This document shows, one piece after another, positions 39,310-48,878 of a stretch of DNA of 64,000 bases; the first letter of the stretch is position 1; each line of letters opens with the position of its first letter. The notes below the pieces were generated by a model, which made no database searches, was not told the origin of the DNA, and saw nothing but the letters and a program-made list of their open reading frames with translations. Location of the stretch: NCBI RefSeq assembly GCF_900637635.1, contig NZ_LR134383.1, positions 2,858,001 to 2,922,000 on the forward strand, read 5' to 3'. The translations under genes and the position numbers were made by a program. Origin of the DNA: Legionella jordanis. Lineage in GTDB: Bacteria; Pseudomonadota; Gammaproteobacteria; Legionellales; Legionellaceae.

Positions 39310-40302
39310 TTAGCCAAGCAAACAGCGTAGTACTTTATAGCCTCGCTCAAACAAAGTGCCTAACTCAGCGCTCAGTGTTTGGACTTGTAAAGCAATGTAT
39401 TCAAATTGCTTATCATTGGGTTTTGTTTGCACCATTGCAATAAAAATAGGATGAATTTTAATTTCTTTAACCCGGGTTTTAGACATATCCAATTCAATAA
39501 GCAGCTGATGATCATTCTTATATTTTGGATCAACGTAATAATCGTCCACTAAATCACCAGCAGCATAAACAATTGGACAACCCTTGTACACTTCAATGCC
39601 TTGAAATACATGGGCACTATGGCCGAATATTAATTTATATCCCATTTCTATCGCATCATGCGCTAGCTCAATGAAAGCTTTTGCTGGCCGGAAAACCATA
39701 TTTGGCCCCCAGTGAAGAGATAAAATTGGCCAATCCACTCCTTTATCTCGCATCTCAAATAAACTACCCTCCAATTGCTGTAAAGCCCGATCCCTGTCTC
39801 TCAAATTAAGATAGGCCATACCTGGATGTTGTTTACTGGCCGCAAAATCGGCGTGATGGTCGCAAAATGCAACCATGGCAAATGTGCAGTTTTTGATTTC
39901 AAAATAAACTGGGGATCTCGCTTGCGCAAGAGTCTCACCTGCGCCAGCAAAAGCAATGTTTTCCTTTTCCAAGTAAGCTACCGTGTCAAGCAAGCCTTGA
40001 ATGTCAAAATCAAGAATATGATTATTGGCAAGACTCACTACACGAATGCCGCAACTTGACAATATTTGCGCAGCTTCTGGAGGCGCCTGAAAGTAAAAGG
40101 CCTTCTGCATTCCTGACCAAACGCAAGAATAATTAGTAATGGCGCATTCCAAATTGGCCAATACTAAATCACCTTGCCGCATTAGAGGCAGAAGCATTCC
40201 CAGCGGGTAATCCTTGCCTTTTAGCAGAATGGCTTCCCTGACCAAACGGCCAAGCATGACATCACCTGCCAATATTACTCGAACCGACTCTTCAGGGTTC
40301 AT
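39310..40302 (-). CDS. CapA family protein (cytosolic type)
   Basis: A 330-residue protein of the PGA_cap/CapA metallophosphoesterase-like family: AGDVMLGR near residue 11, LANLECAIT near residue 47, SLANNHILDF near residue 92, LSLHWGPN near residue 198, and FGHSAHVFQG near residue 226. The founding member takes part in poly-gamma-glutamate capsule export in Bacillus, but most homologues have unknown roles. No signal peptide, unlike the paralogue at 49.9 kb. No other capsule genes are nearby. Confidence 0.85.
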   Translation of the reverse strand: MNPEESVRVILAGDVMLGRLVREAILLKGKDYPLGMLLPLMRQGDLVLANLECAITNYSCVWSGMQKAFYFQAPPEAAQILSSCGIRVVSLANNHILDFDIQGLLDTVAYLEKENIAFAGAGETLAQARSPVYFEIKNCTFAMVAFCDHHADFAASKQHPGMAYLNLRDRDRALQQLEGSLFEMRDKGVDWPILSLHWGPNMVFRPAKAFIELAHDAIEMGYKLIFGHSAHVFQGIEVYKGCPIVYAAGDLVDDYYVDPKYKNDHQLLIELDMSKTRVKEIKIHPIFIAMVQTKPNDKQFEYIALQVQTLSAELGTLFERGYKVLRCLLG

Positions 40303-40457
40303 CGTGAATCCAGTGAATTTCTTTCTAGGTTAAGTATAGGTATTTTAAGAAAATGGCTTGTGATTGGATGGTTCTAATTTAATCTGCTGAATACGAAGTG
40401 GTGGTAATGAGGGGTCATGGGGGAGCAGTGAGGCAAATGAATGCCTCACTTCAATCA

Positions 40458-41654
40458 TCATTCGCTGGCAAGTTCAATAGCAAATGCCAATCCCAATTTA
40501 CTAAAATTAGTCATGTGTTCTGGATATAAAAGATTGACCTTATCTTTTTCTGTATGGATATAGGGATTATGGTCTTCAAAACTGGTTTCACAGGGAAATG
40601 CAGCTGGAACACCAATGTCTGTCCATGAGGCATGATCACTGCAACCGTATCCACATCTTGAGTAATCCACAGGAACTTTTACATAGGTTTGGATTAAGTC
40701 AACGATGTAATTGCTCAAAGCTTTATCCGTATAATCACGGAAAACCCATATGGTTTGATCATCTGGATTATTGCGATAACCTGTCATATCAAATTGAATG
40801 GCGGCTTTAACCGGAATGGAATTGTTTTGAAAATACTCGGTGACGTATTGGGAACCGACTAATCCACGTTCTTCAGCAGCATACCAGATGATATAAATTG
40901 GACGCTTCAAACTTAATTTCGAAGACAGCAACACACGAGCCATTTCCATCACACTGGAGGAGCCACTGCCATCATCGCCAGCGCCTGGCATGCGCCCATC
41001 CAATGTATCCATGTGAGCACCGATAACAATCCCTGGGGCCTTCAAATCCTTACCTATCACAGTAACTACGGACGGTTGCTCATACCAACCGGTTTCCACC
41101 TGGAAACTGCTTACGTCGCTGCGCTGGTATTCTTGGGCCATGTTGTCAAAACTTTTCTGCAGCCAATCAGCAACTTCTTTGCCGCGTGGTTTGGTTGCAG
41201 AGCGGTTGTAGTAGGAGGTCAAATGCAACAGTGTTGCCATAATGTTGTTGCTGTCCACTTGGGCCAATGCAGCATTGACTTCTTCCTGGTGTTTAATCTC
41301 ATAAATAGGAGAACGATAATCCGTGGACTTGTTTTTTACTTGTGCCAACAAGTGCTGCGCTGCTTGTTGTTTTGATAATGCCTGCGTTGTGCTTAAACGG
41401 TGGCTAACGTTTACAAAACGCCCGCAATGAACTTCATCGGCAAAATGTGCCAATTTATTCATGTCGGCAGAGGGTATTTCAATAATTTTAAAGTGCTTGT
41501 CTTCAGCTAAGGTCTCATAAGTGGATGGCAATTGGGTGGCCAGGCACAGAGGGATTTGAATTTGCTCAAATTTAGGCGATGTTGAAGCCCATGAGGGACT
41601 CAGCACAAACATAAGACTTGCAGAAAGTCCCATCGTCCTTTGAAAAAAACGCAT
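40458..41654 (-). CDS. lapA: Secreted M28 family aminopeptidase, LapA-like
   Basis: A 398-residue zinc aminopeptidase with a signal peptide (MRFFQRTMGLSASLMFVLSPSWA). The metal ligands are visible: GAHMDTLDGR (His/Asp), GAGDDGSGSS (bridging Asp), AAEERGLVGS (Glu pair), IQFDMTGY (Asp) and SDHASW (His). L. pneumophila secretes two such enzymes, LapA and LapB, by its type II system; as I recall lapA is next to mavN there, which is also the case here. It would supply amino acids from host or prey peptides. Confidence 0.8.
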   Translation of the reverse strand: MRFFQRTMGLSASLMFVLSPSWASTSPKFEQIQIPLCLATQLPSTYETLAEDKHFKIIEIPSADMNKLAHFADEVHCGRFVNVSHRLSTTQALSKQQAAQHLLAQVKNKSTDYRSPIYEIKHQEEVNAALAQVDSNNIMATLLHLTSYYNRSATKPRGKEVADWLQKSFDNMAQEYQRSDVSSFQVETGWYEQPSVVTVIGKDLKAPGIVIGAHMDTLDGRMPGAGDDGSGSSSVMEMARVLLSSKLSLKRPIYIIWYAAEERGLVGSQYVTEYFQNNSIPVKAAIQFDMTGYRNNPDDQTIWVFRDYTDKALSNYIVDLIQTYVKVPVDYSRCGYGCSDHASWTDIGVPAAFPCETSFEDHNPYIHTEKDKVNLLYPEHMTNFSKLGLAFAIELASE

Positions 41655-41808
41655 TATCGCTCCTTGTATTCATGATGAATTCGCAATTGATGGTACATGA
41701 TGATGCAAAATAATTCACTTCCTTTTTTACGGCCTTTCATGAGCCTTTCTGTCATTTTAAACCTCGGCAGTTAGGACAAAAACAAGATGCCTGTTTTTTG
41801 CTCGCAAT

Positions 41809-41827
41809 CTTATTGATAATCATTTTC
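41809..41827 (+). promoter_or_regulatory. Fur-box-like operator upstream of mavN
   Basis: The 19 bases CTTATTGATAATCATTTTC match the Fur consensus GATAATGATAATCATTATC at 15 of 19 positions by eye, including a run of ten. TTGATA (41813-41818) and TATAAA (41834-41839) form a candidate -35/-10 pair within and just after it, so Fur binding would block the promoter in iron-replete cells. MavN in L. pneumophila is iron-repressed. Confidence 0.65.
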
Positions 41828-41874
41828 ATTTGTTATAAAGTTTCACCTCCTTTTAATCCACCTTCTGGTGAGCA

Positions 41875-43839
41875 ATGAAAGCTAAAAAAATCCCTTACTA
41901 TCTTCTTCTTATCCTTTTAACTATGGGCGCAAGCTTAATTCTTGGTTTTTTGAGTTTCGGCGGTATGTTTGTCTTATTACCCATTTTACCTTTGGCGTTA
42001 GGATCGTTCGTTTTATCTGTGGCTTATGAGGGAGAAATTTATTTACAAAATATTAAGGGCTCATTAAATAAATTATTCTTCAAGAGAGAGTATTTAAAAC
42101 ATCATCTGGGGAATGAATATTTATTGCATCATTTTCCAGATACTCAAGATGAGCAATGCCCACAATTTTATAAAGATTACGAAGCGCAACTTAAGTTGCT
42201 TCACTTATTCCATGGTAAGGAATTGGATGCTGGCAGCAGCTTAAAAAAAAGGAAAATTGAAAAAACACTTCGGAACATGGAGAAATGGTTCACCTTACAA
42301 TTATTCTCCACTAAAAAACATGACAATTTGTCTTCTTATGAGCGTGCTGTAAGAGAGTGGCTGTCGCAGGAAGGAAAGCAAGAGGAACTGCGACAAAAGC
42401 TTATAAAACGTCAAAGAACATTCAATTTTGTTAAACTATTTAGTGTCGTGGCTGCGACCTTTATGGGTTTAGGCACTACTTATTTGCTCGTGGAGGCTTT
42501 TGCAGCCATCCCTATTTTAGCGGCCATTTCACCAGCCTTGCTGCCTTTCTTTATTGCTCCGATGGCTTTGATTGCCGGTGCTTCCTATGGTTTTCTGACA
42601 TATAATGCCATCACCGACATGATTAACCATGATACCATTAAGCACTGGTACAACAAGATAAGCAATTATTTATCGAAAGGCCTTACTCCCCGTTCCTTAT
42701 TTATTGCCTTTGCTGCCATAATATTGCTCACCTTAGCGGTAGCTCTGACTGTCTGTACGGCAGGAACCTGGTGGACGGTGGTTAAAAATACCCCTCCGTT
42801 ATTCAGCTGGATGGCCAAAATGCCAAGATTTGTCATGGCGATTATTCATCCAATAGTAACCGGTTTATCGTCCCTCGTTTTTAACCTGCAAAATACCAGT
42901 GAATCACTGGAAATGATTGATGAAGCCACCAAGGTTAAACGAGGTTTTCTCAGCCGAATCACTAAAGCGATTGCAGATGGTTGGGCCAATATTCGAGCCA
43001 AAGAAAATTGGTTTCAAATTTTTAACCCAGTTAGAATCCTTATTAAGCTGACCTATACCCCTCTGCGCATTCTCTTCTTTTTAGGACATCTGGTGAGCAT
43101 TGGCGTCACTTCTGATCGTGTTCCTGGAGTTAATGAAATTTTGTCAGCCTTACTAGGAATCATCAGTGAAGGATTTGAAGATTTCCATTACTTTTTTGAA
43201 CATAGCCACAGCCATGAACATCACCACCATGAGCATCACCACCATGATCATCAGCATGGCCACAAGCTTCACGCTTTGCCCCACAAAAAGGACCATGCTA
43301 GACAGGCTTGGAAATCTATTCTAGAAGAGCGCCTGGGAAGCAAGCACAGCCATAGTCATGAGATGGATATTCCCAGTCGCTTGCTGAAATTATTATTTAC
43401 ACCACTTTTTGCGCTGGCAGCCCTTTGGGATAGTTGGGCCAGTCAATCAAACCAGGATAGCTCTCGAAACGTCCTGAATTTTAACCAAGCCTGGGAAAAA
43501 CAAACAGGAAAACAGTCCATCAACAGCGTATCTCTTGAGCATTGTGCAAAACCATCCAAACACTGGCAAGCTCATTATGCCATCTATCGCATAGAACGGT
43601 TTAAAGAAAAACACTTAAATAAAGTGATCATGCAGCAATCCATCGCCACTGAAAAAATGCAAGGACTCAATCATCTTCAGGAGGATTTAAGAACTGAGGA
43701 CGCTGAAGCAGTTGACTCAATTTCTGAAGAACTCAAAAAGCCCATTTACCAACGGCAACGCTTTTTTGCCAGTAAAGGCAAAAGCAAAACGGAACAATTT
43801 TTGGAGGAATTGTCTTCGCAAATTTCCCCTGTTGCCTAA
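41875..43839 (+). CDS. mavN: MavN/IroT-like vacuolar iron transporter effector
   Basis: A 654-residue multi-pass membrane protein with hydrophobic segments at about 8-50, 185-250, 275-300 and others. A His-rich loop (residues 443-466, beginning HSHSHEHHHH) follows a conserved-looking DFHYFFEHSH stretch and could bind metal. The position beside lapA, the membrane topology and the Fur-box-like promoter agree with MavN/IroT, a Dot/Icm effector that inserts in the Legionella-containing vacuole and moves iron. The tail KTEQFLEELSSQ is a glutamate-bearing end. Identity rests on context and topology, not alignment. Confidence 0.75.
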   Translation: MKAKKIPYYLLLILLTMGASLILGFLSFGGMFVLLPILPLALGSFVLSVAYEGEIYLQNIKGSLNKLFFKREYLKHHLGNEYLLHHFPDTQDEQCPQFYKDYEAQLKLLHLFHGKELDAGSSLKKRKIEKTLRNMEKWFTLQLFSTKKHDNLSSYERAVREWLSQEGKQEELRQKLIKRQRTFNFVKLFSVVAATFMGLGTTYLLVEAFAAIPILAAISPALLPFFIAPMALIAGASYGFLTYNAITDMINHDTIKHWYNKISNYLSKGLTPRSLFIAFAAIILLTLAVALTVCTAGTWWTVVKNTPPLFSWMAKMPRFVMAIIHPIVTGLSSLVFNLQNTSESLEMIDEATKVKRGFLSRITKAIADGWANIRAKENWFQIFNPVRILIKLTYTPLRILFFLGHLVSIGVTSDRVPGVNEILSALLGIISEGFEDFHYFFEHSHSHEHHHHEHHHHDHQHGHKLHALPHKKDHARQAWKSILEERLGSKHSHSHEMDIPSRLLKLLFTPLFALAALWDSWASQSNQDSSRNVLNFNQAWEKQTGKQSINSVSLEHCAKPSKHWQAHYAIYRIERFKEKHLNKVIMQQSIATEKMQGLNHLQEDLRTEDAEAVDSISEELKKPIYQRQRFFASKGKSKTEQFLEELSSQISPVA

Positions 43840-43848
43840 TCATCAGAG

Positions 43849-43875
43849 AAACTCCGCAGTAAACCTGCGGAGTTT
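43849..43875. terminator. Bidirectional terminator between mavN and the old yellow enzyme
   Basis: AAACTCCGCAG (43849-43859) and CTGCGGAGTTT (43865-43875) form a perfect 11-base stem with a 5-base loop, 10 bases after the mavN stop and 7 before the end of the convergent gene. The stem ends in AAA/TTT on both strands, serving either direction. Confidence 0.8.
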
Positions 43876-43881
43876 GTTCGA

Positions 43882-44988
43882 TTATTTCACCGTTTCTTCA
43901 TCTAAAGTCGGCCAATCTGTGTATCCATGCTCAGCTCCCCCATACCATAATTCTTTAGGGGCTTCGTGCAATGGGGCACCCCGTTGCAATCGGGTCACCA
44001 AATCGGGATTGGCAATAAAGGGCCGGCCAAAACAGATCAAGTCAGCCGTGTTTTCGCGTCTGGCTTTTAAAGCCAACGCCAAATCATAACCATTGTTCGC
44101 CATATACTGACCATTAAAAAGGGAGCGAAGTACAGCAAAATCAAAATCAGCGGGGATGGTCCTTGGCCCAATCGTCACTCCTTCAACGCAATGGAGATAA
44201 GCAAGGCCAAAAGGATTAATGGCCTTAACCATATAACTAAATGTTTCCATAGGATTGCTATCGGCAATGTCATTAGCAGGACTAACGGGAGAAAAGCGAA
44301 TGCCGGTACGTGAACCTGGCCATACTTGTGATAAGGCTTCCAGCAGTTCCACCAGGAAACGACTGCGATTACGCAAATTTCCTCCGTATTGATCAGTTCG
44401 CTTGTTGGTTTTATCTCTTAAAAATTGATCAATTAAATATCCGTTTGCCCCATGTAATTCTATGCCGTCAAACCCAGCTTCTTTTGCACATTGCGCAGCA
44501 TGGACATAATCCTCGATGATGCCCGGGATCTCCGATGTTTCCAAGGCACGAGGTGTGACTAAGTCTTTAAAACCATTTTCAGTAAAAGCCTGCCCTGCCG
44601 GTTTAATGGCCGAAGGTGCAACGGGCAATTGATGCTCAGGTTGTAAGTCGGGATGCGAAATCCGTCCTACGTGCCAAAGCTGGGCAAAGATAACACCCCC
44701 TTGCTCATGGACTGCATCGGTGACTAATTTCCACCCCTTAGTTTGTTCCTTTGAATAAATCCCTGGTGTATAGGCATAACCCTTTCCTTGTGGGGAAATT
44801 TGTGTTGCCTCACTGATAATTAACCCCGCACTGGCACGCTGCGCATAATAACGAGCATTCATCGGACCTTGTACATCCCCTTTAGCTGCCCGACTTCTTG
44901 TTAGTGGCGCCATGACAATTCGATTCGCCAGCGTTAATGAATCCAGTGTGGTCGGTTTAAACAAATCGGTGCTTTCTATATCAATCAT
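43882..44988 (-). CDS. Old yellow enzyme family alkene reductase
   Basis: A 368-residue FMN- and NAD(P)H-dependent TIM-barrel enzyme of the NemA/OYE group that reduces activated C=C bonds and nitro compounds. Visible motifs include NRIVMAPLTRSRA near residue 22, AQLWHVGR near residue 100, GFDGIELHGANGYLIDQFL near residue 175 (His-Gly-Ala-Asn), and GRPFIANPDLV near residue 320. I chose the ATG at 44988 after AAAGGGAGAA. The physiological substrate is not known. Confidence 0.93.
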   Translation of the reverse strand: MIDIESTDLFKPTTLDSLTLANRIVMAPLTRSRAAKGDVQGPMNARYYAQRASAGLIISEATQISPQGKGYAYTPGIYSKEQTKGWKLVTDAVHEQGGVIFAQLWHVGRISHPDLQPEHQLPVAPSAIKPAGQAFTENGFKDLVTPRALETSEIPGIIEDYVHAAQCAKEAGFDGIELHGANGYLIDQFLRDKTNKRTDQYGGNLRNRSRFLVELLEALSQVWPGSRTGIRFSPVSPANDIADSNPMETFSYMVKAINPFGLAYLHCVEGVTIGPRTIPADFDFAVLRSLFNGQYMANNGYDLALALKARRENTADLICFGRPFIANPDLVTRLQRGAPLHEAPKELWYGGAEHGYTDWPTLDEETVK

Positions 44989-45118
44989 GAATTCTCCCTT
45001 TATCAGCTCCAGTTTATATTGAAAGGTAGCATTAACTCCTAAAATACTCACCCATTATGTGAAAAATACAAGAATAAGCATTCAATGGAGAAGGGCTTTA
45101 TACATCCGTCTGTTGCCA

Positions 45119-45135
45119 TTTAAGCTTAATTTAAG
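45119..45135 (+). promoter_or_regulatory. PmrA-type box upstream of the 530-residue protein
   Basis: TTTAAG (45119-45124), CTTAA, TTTAAG (45130-45135) is a direct repeat at 11-base period, a perfect fit to the YTTAAG-N5-YTTAAG form. TAAAAT (45146-45151) lies 10 bases downstream, the same spacing as at 23.2 kb. The start codon is 47 bases from the end of the box. Confidence 0.6.
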
Positions 45136-45181
45136 AAATATTGTTTAAAATAGCTACAGTTTTTCTTTTTATTGTGCCGTA

Positions 45182-46774
45182 ATGCGAAATTTAGATGTAA
45201 TTCCCTTTCAACTCCCTATTAATCAAAACTGGCTTTTAGAACTCCTAAAACGCTTAGGTTATGAGCCAGGGAACGGTGGGCAAATCGGCGATAAAGAGCA
45301 CCAGGGCTTTTGCTATGGCATTGCTCATGCAGTAATTCCTGCAGCAATTCTTGAAGCGTTGACAATCACGAAAATCAGATTCAACCTGATGTACATACTC
45401 TCTGAAAAATTAAACAATAATGCAGCTTTTTTTGGCGAGGAACCATTTCAATTAAAAATTTTATTTCCGAAAATCGACTTTGGTTTTGAATTTGAACAAT
45501 ACTTCAATGAACAAATCCTCACTAATCCCGAGTTGGTCAAATCCATGCGCCAACAACCTCAGTACAATTGTTTAAATGATATCCATGCTTTCTGCGATGC
45601 GATTGTTCTTTATCAATTTCGATCCCTTAAACAGCTAGTTTTAGAAGATACAAGCAATTGGAATTTGATACCCATGCTCATGCCACCAGCCCTAACATCA
45701 TTAGGTGGCATAGAAAAGCCGGTGGAAGCGTTTCATGCGAATCTCCGGGCCAATTCCATGGCCGATTATTTATATTCTCTTGATTATAATTTATCAGCTC
45801 CCACCCCGTTTGAAGATCCTGTAGTCCTTGTGCTTACAAGTTATAACGGAACTTGTCCATGGCATACTGTCACAGTTGTATTTCAGCAAAATAACTGGCT
45901 ACTCATCGATGCCAACAACCTTAATTTGATGAATCAGCCGATGAGTTGCGAAAAAGAAATGGCAAAGCAGCTCTGGATTTCCTTAATTGAAAGTGTTGGC
46001 TTAGCTAAAGACGGCAGCTTTACTATTTTAACAGAAGTCTATGCCGCAGGAATTTATCGAGAACAGCTTAATAAACGATTGGCCGAATGGGCCAAAAATC
46101 CTATTTTGCCTCTCATCAGCGTAGAGATGTTCAAAGATTACATCGAGAGCAATAAAATACTGCTTAGTGTCCCGTCCAGGGATGATCATTCATATACCAA
46201 TAATTCTTCAGAGGGCAGCAAACCCGGAGAAAAGCTCTACAGCTATGAAAGTTTGGAAAATTTTCTGCTTGATAAGCGGCTTCAATCCCCTGAAGCTCTA
46301 GATATCGTTGATCCAGGCTTGGAAAGCACTGAGAATTTTTTAGATGGTGAGCCAGTTTATTTTGTGACTCTTAGCCCGATTGATTATCCTATTCCTGATG
46401 TTTGGCAAGGTGATCTTGATGCGCAGCTTGTTCAGTCGGATTATGGTGATTTGAATTTGGAGCGGCATCATATTGGTCCGCTTGACCCAATTGTCCAGCA
46501 AACCAACCAAAATCTTACACTGGAACATGAATCTTCCATGGATATGCAGTTTTTTGAAGACACACTTGAACGAGAACTCCTGCAAGATGTTGATGAAGAT
46601 TTAATCAGCCGCAACCGCAGCGGTAAGCGCAAAAGTTACGAAAATTCGGAGCTCAGCTTGAGGAAAAAGGGGTGCTTTGCATCGAAACTTCAATTCTTCA
46701 GCTCCGCTGGTTCAAACGGGTTTTTTGAAGACTTAGAAATGGACGAACGCCTCAATTTTGATCACGAAATTTAG
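45182..46774 (+). CDS. Candidate effector with papain-like (C58-like) Cys-His-Asp residues
   Basis: A 530-residue soluble protein I do not recognise by name. Cys44 lies in QGFCYGIAHAV, His228 in CPWHTVTVVF, and Asp243/Asn245 in WLLIDANNLN. The order, the G-x-C-x-G start of a helix and the strand-borne His and Asp resemble YopT-type C58 peptidases and related Legionella effectors. The tail (FFEDLEMDERLNFD) is acidic, and residues 430-530 look poorly ordered. The gene has a PmrA-type promoter. Catalysis and translocation are inferred. Confidence 0.65.
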   Translation: MRNLDVIPFQLPINQNWLLELLKRLGYEPGNGGQIGDKEHQGFCYGIAHAVIPAAILEALTITKIRFNLMYILSEKLNNNAAFFGEEPFQLKILFPKIDFGFEFEQYFNEQILTNPELVKSMRQQPQYNCLNDIHAFCDAIVLYQFRSLKQLVLEDTSNWNLIPMLMPPALTSLGGIEKPVEAFHANLRANSMADYLYSLDYNLSAPTPFEDPVVLVLTSYNGTCPWHTVTVVFQQNNWLLIDANNLNLMNQPMSCEKEMAKQLWISLIESVGLAKDGSFTILTEVYAAGIYREQLNKRLAEWAKNPILPLISVEMFKDYIESNKILLSVPSRDDHSYTNNSSEGSKPGEKLYSYESLENFLLDKRLQSPEALDIVDPGLESTENFLDGEPVYFVTLSPIDYPIPDVWQGDLDAQLVQSDYGDLNLERHHIGPLDPIVQQTNQNLTLEHESSMDMQFFEDTLERELLQDVDEDLISRNRSGKRKSYENSELSLRKKGCFASKLQFFSSAGSNGFFEDLEMDERLNFDHEI

Positions 46775-46777
46775 AGT

Positions 46778-48778
46778 TTATCTATTTTCCAGCAAATTTT
46801 TTAACCCAGCCAAATGAGATTGCGCCAATGCCCGAGACTTGGCTTCATCACGCTCACCATGTTTGCCATACCACTCCAAACTGTCTTGCGGCAGCTCGTC
46901 TAAAAATCGACTGGGTTGACAATCCTGTAGCTCTCCCCCTCGCCGACGTTGACGTGCCAAAGTCAAGCACAAACCCTTTTGTGCTCTTGTGATGCCCACA
47001 TAGGCAAGTCTCCGTTCCTCCTCAATCTGATCCTCATCAATACTGACACGATGAGGGAGCAACTCTTCTTCCATTCCCACGAGATAGACAAATGGGAATT
47101 CCAATCCTTTTGAAGCATGTAAAGTCATCAATTGTAAGCTGTCCTTGTCTTGCTCATTGGATTGCTCAAGAATATCAATAAGAATGAGTTTGTTGACCAC
47201 ATCGATTAATTGATGCTCCTCTTTTTTATTCAGCAGACGGCCAACCCAATCCAGTAAATCCCAAATATTTTCCATGCGTTTTTGTGCCTTGGCCGGACTA
47301 TCACATTGCTCATAAACATGAGCTTCATAGCCGCTCTCCTCCACCATTTCCTTTAATACCTCAAGGGCATTGTCTCGCGACAAGCGTGCCTTTATTTCCT
47401 CTAACCATTGTTTAAACGCTTGCAAGGCAGCGCGTGGTTTTTCTGTAAGCTGATGACTTAATGCCAGATGATCGGCGCATTGGTAAAGGCTTTGCCCTCG
47501 ACTTTGAGCGTATCTGGCCAGTGCATCAAGACTCGTCTCACCAATTCCCCGACGTGGTGTATTGATTACTCGCAGAAATGCCGCATCATCCGTGGGGTTA
47601 CAGAGCAGCTTAAGATAGGCAAAGATGTCTTTAATTTCTGCACGTGAAAACCAGGATTCACCGCCGCTGATGCGGTAAGTAATTCCGTGATGTCGAAAAA
47701 TTTTTTCAAAGGCACGTGATTGATGGTTTCCGCGATACAGAATGGCATAATCCCCATACCTGGTTCCATGCCGCAACTTATGACTGATCAAATCCGCCAC
47801 AACCTGCTCCGCCTCATCATTGTCATCTTTGCAAACTAAAACACGCAGCAATTCACCATGGCCTAAGTCACTCCATAATTTTTTGTCGAACAAGTGAGAA
47901 TTGTTTGCAATCAAATGATTGGCTACATGGAGAATGCGCCTGGTCGAGCGATAATTTTGCTCTAATTTGATGACCTTCAGACGCGGATAATCGCGCTGCA
48001 ATTGCGCCAAATTTTCAGGCCGCGCTCCCCGCCAGGCATAAATCGACTGATCATCGTCACCAACTACCGTAAATTGCTCACGGCTACCTGTAAGCAGCTT
48101 AACCAACAAATACTGACATGCATTGGAGTCTTGATATTCATCAACAAGCAAATGACGGATCTTATTTTGCCATTTATCACGGACCTCCTCATGATGACTT
48201 AATATCTCCACTGGCAGGCGGATTAAATCGTCAAAATCGACCGCATTATACGTCCTCAAGGCATGTTGATAACGCTCATAGATAATACTAAGCTCCTGAT
48301 TGTCTAAAGCTAAACCCTGCCTGATTACCTCATCGGGAGACAGCAACTCATTTTTCCAACGCGAAATTTGTTGCTGGGCCTGAAACAGATATTCCCGATC
48401 ATTCGCTTTACTGGCCGGAAAAAAACCACGCAAAATCTGCAGGCAATCTTCGCTATCAAAAATAGAAAAGCCAGGCCTTAAATGACACAAGGCTGCATGT
48501 TGTTTGATGATGCTTAAGCCAAGCGTGTGAAAAGTAGCAACCCTTAATCCACGGCGAAGCTGACTGGGAATGACATCGGCAATTCGCCCTCGCATCTCAT
48601 TGGCTGCTTTATTGGTAAATGTCACAGCGCAAATACTTGAAGCTGAATAGCCACAAACTTGGATTAGATAAGCTATCTTATGAGTAATTACTCGCGTCTT
48701 ACCGCTACCAGCGCCAGCCAGCACCAACAAAGGCCCATCAATGTATTTTACAGCTGCCGTTTGTTGAGGGTTGAGCAT
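46778..48778 (-). CDS. rep: ATP-dependent DNA helicase Rep
   Basis: A 666-residue superfamily 1 3'-5' helicase that helps replication forks pass protein blocks and restart. Helicase motifs: NPQQTAAVKYIDGPLLV (Q motif), AGAGSGKTRVI (Walker A), LLVDEYQDSNACQ (motif II, DEYQD), VGDDDQSIYAWRGA (motif III), LEQNYRST (motif IV) and VYLVGMEEELLPH with later LAYVGITRA (motifs V-VI). Length fits Rep more than UvrD. It is divergent from hslO. Confidence 0.95.
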   Translation of the reverse strand: MLNPQQTAAVKYIDGPLLVLAGAGSGKTRVITHKIAYLIQVCGYSASSICAVTFTNKAANEMRGRIADVIPSQLRRGLRVATFHTLGLSIIKQHAALCHLRPGFSIFDSEDCLQILRGFFPASKANDREYLFQAQQQISRWKNELLSPDEVIRQGLALDNQELSIIYERYQHALRTYNAVDFDDLIRLPVEILSHHEEVRDKWQNKIRHLLVDEYQDSNACQYLLVKLLTGSREQFTVVGDDDQSIYAWRGARPENLAQLQRDYPRLKVIKLEQNYRSTRRILHVANHLIANNSHLFDKKLWSDLGHGELLRVLVCKDDNDEAEQVVADLISHKLRHGTRYGDYAILYRGNHQSRAFEKIFRHHGITYRISGGESWFSRAEIKDIFAYLKLLCNPTDDAAFLRVINTPRRGIGETSLDALARYAQSRGQSLYQCADHLALSHQLTEKPRAALQAFKQWLEEIKARLSRDNALEVLKEMVEESGYEAHVYEQCDSPAKAQKRMENIWDLLDWVGRLLNKKEEHQLIDVVNKLILIDILEQSNEQDKDSLQLMTLHASKGLEFPFVYLVGMEEELLPHRVSIDEDQIEEERRLAYVGITRAQKGLCLTLARQRRRGGELQDCQPSRFLDELPQDSLEWYGKHGERDEAKSRALAQSHLAGLKNLLENR

Positions 48779-48878
48779 CTCTAAATCCCGTGCAAAAAAA
48801 GAGCATTATCGCGCGCCAAAAGCAGGCATGCAATCGTCTTTATGCTAGAATAAAGGAATTTAAATATAAAGGTCAGGC

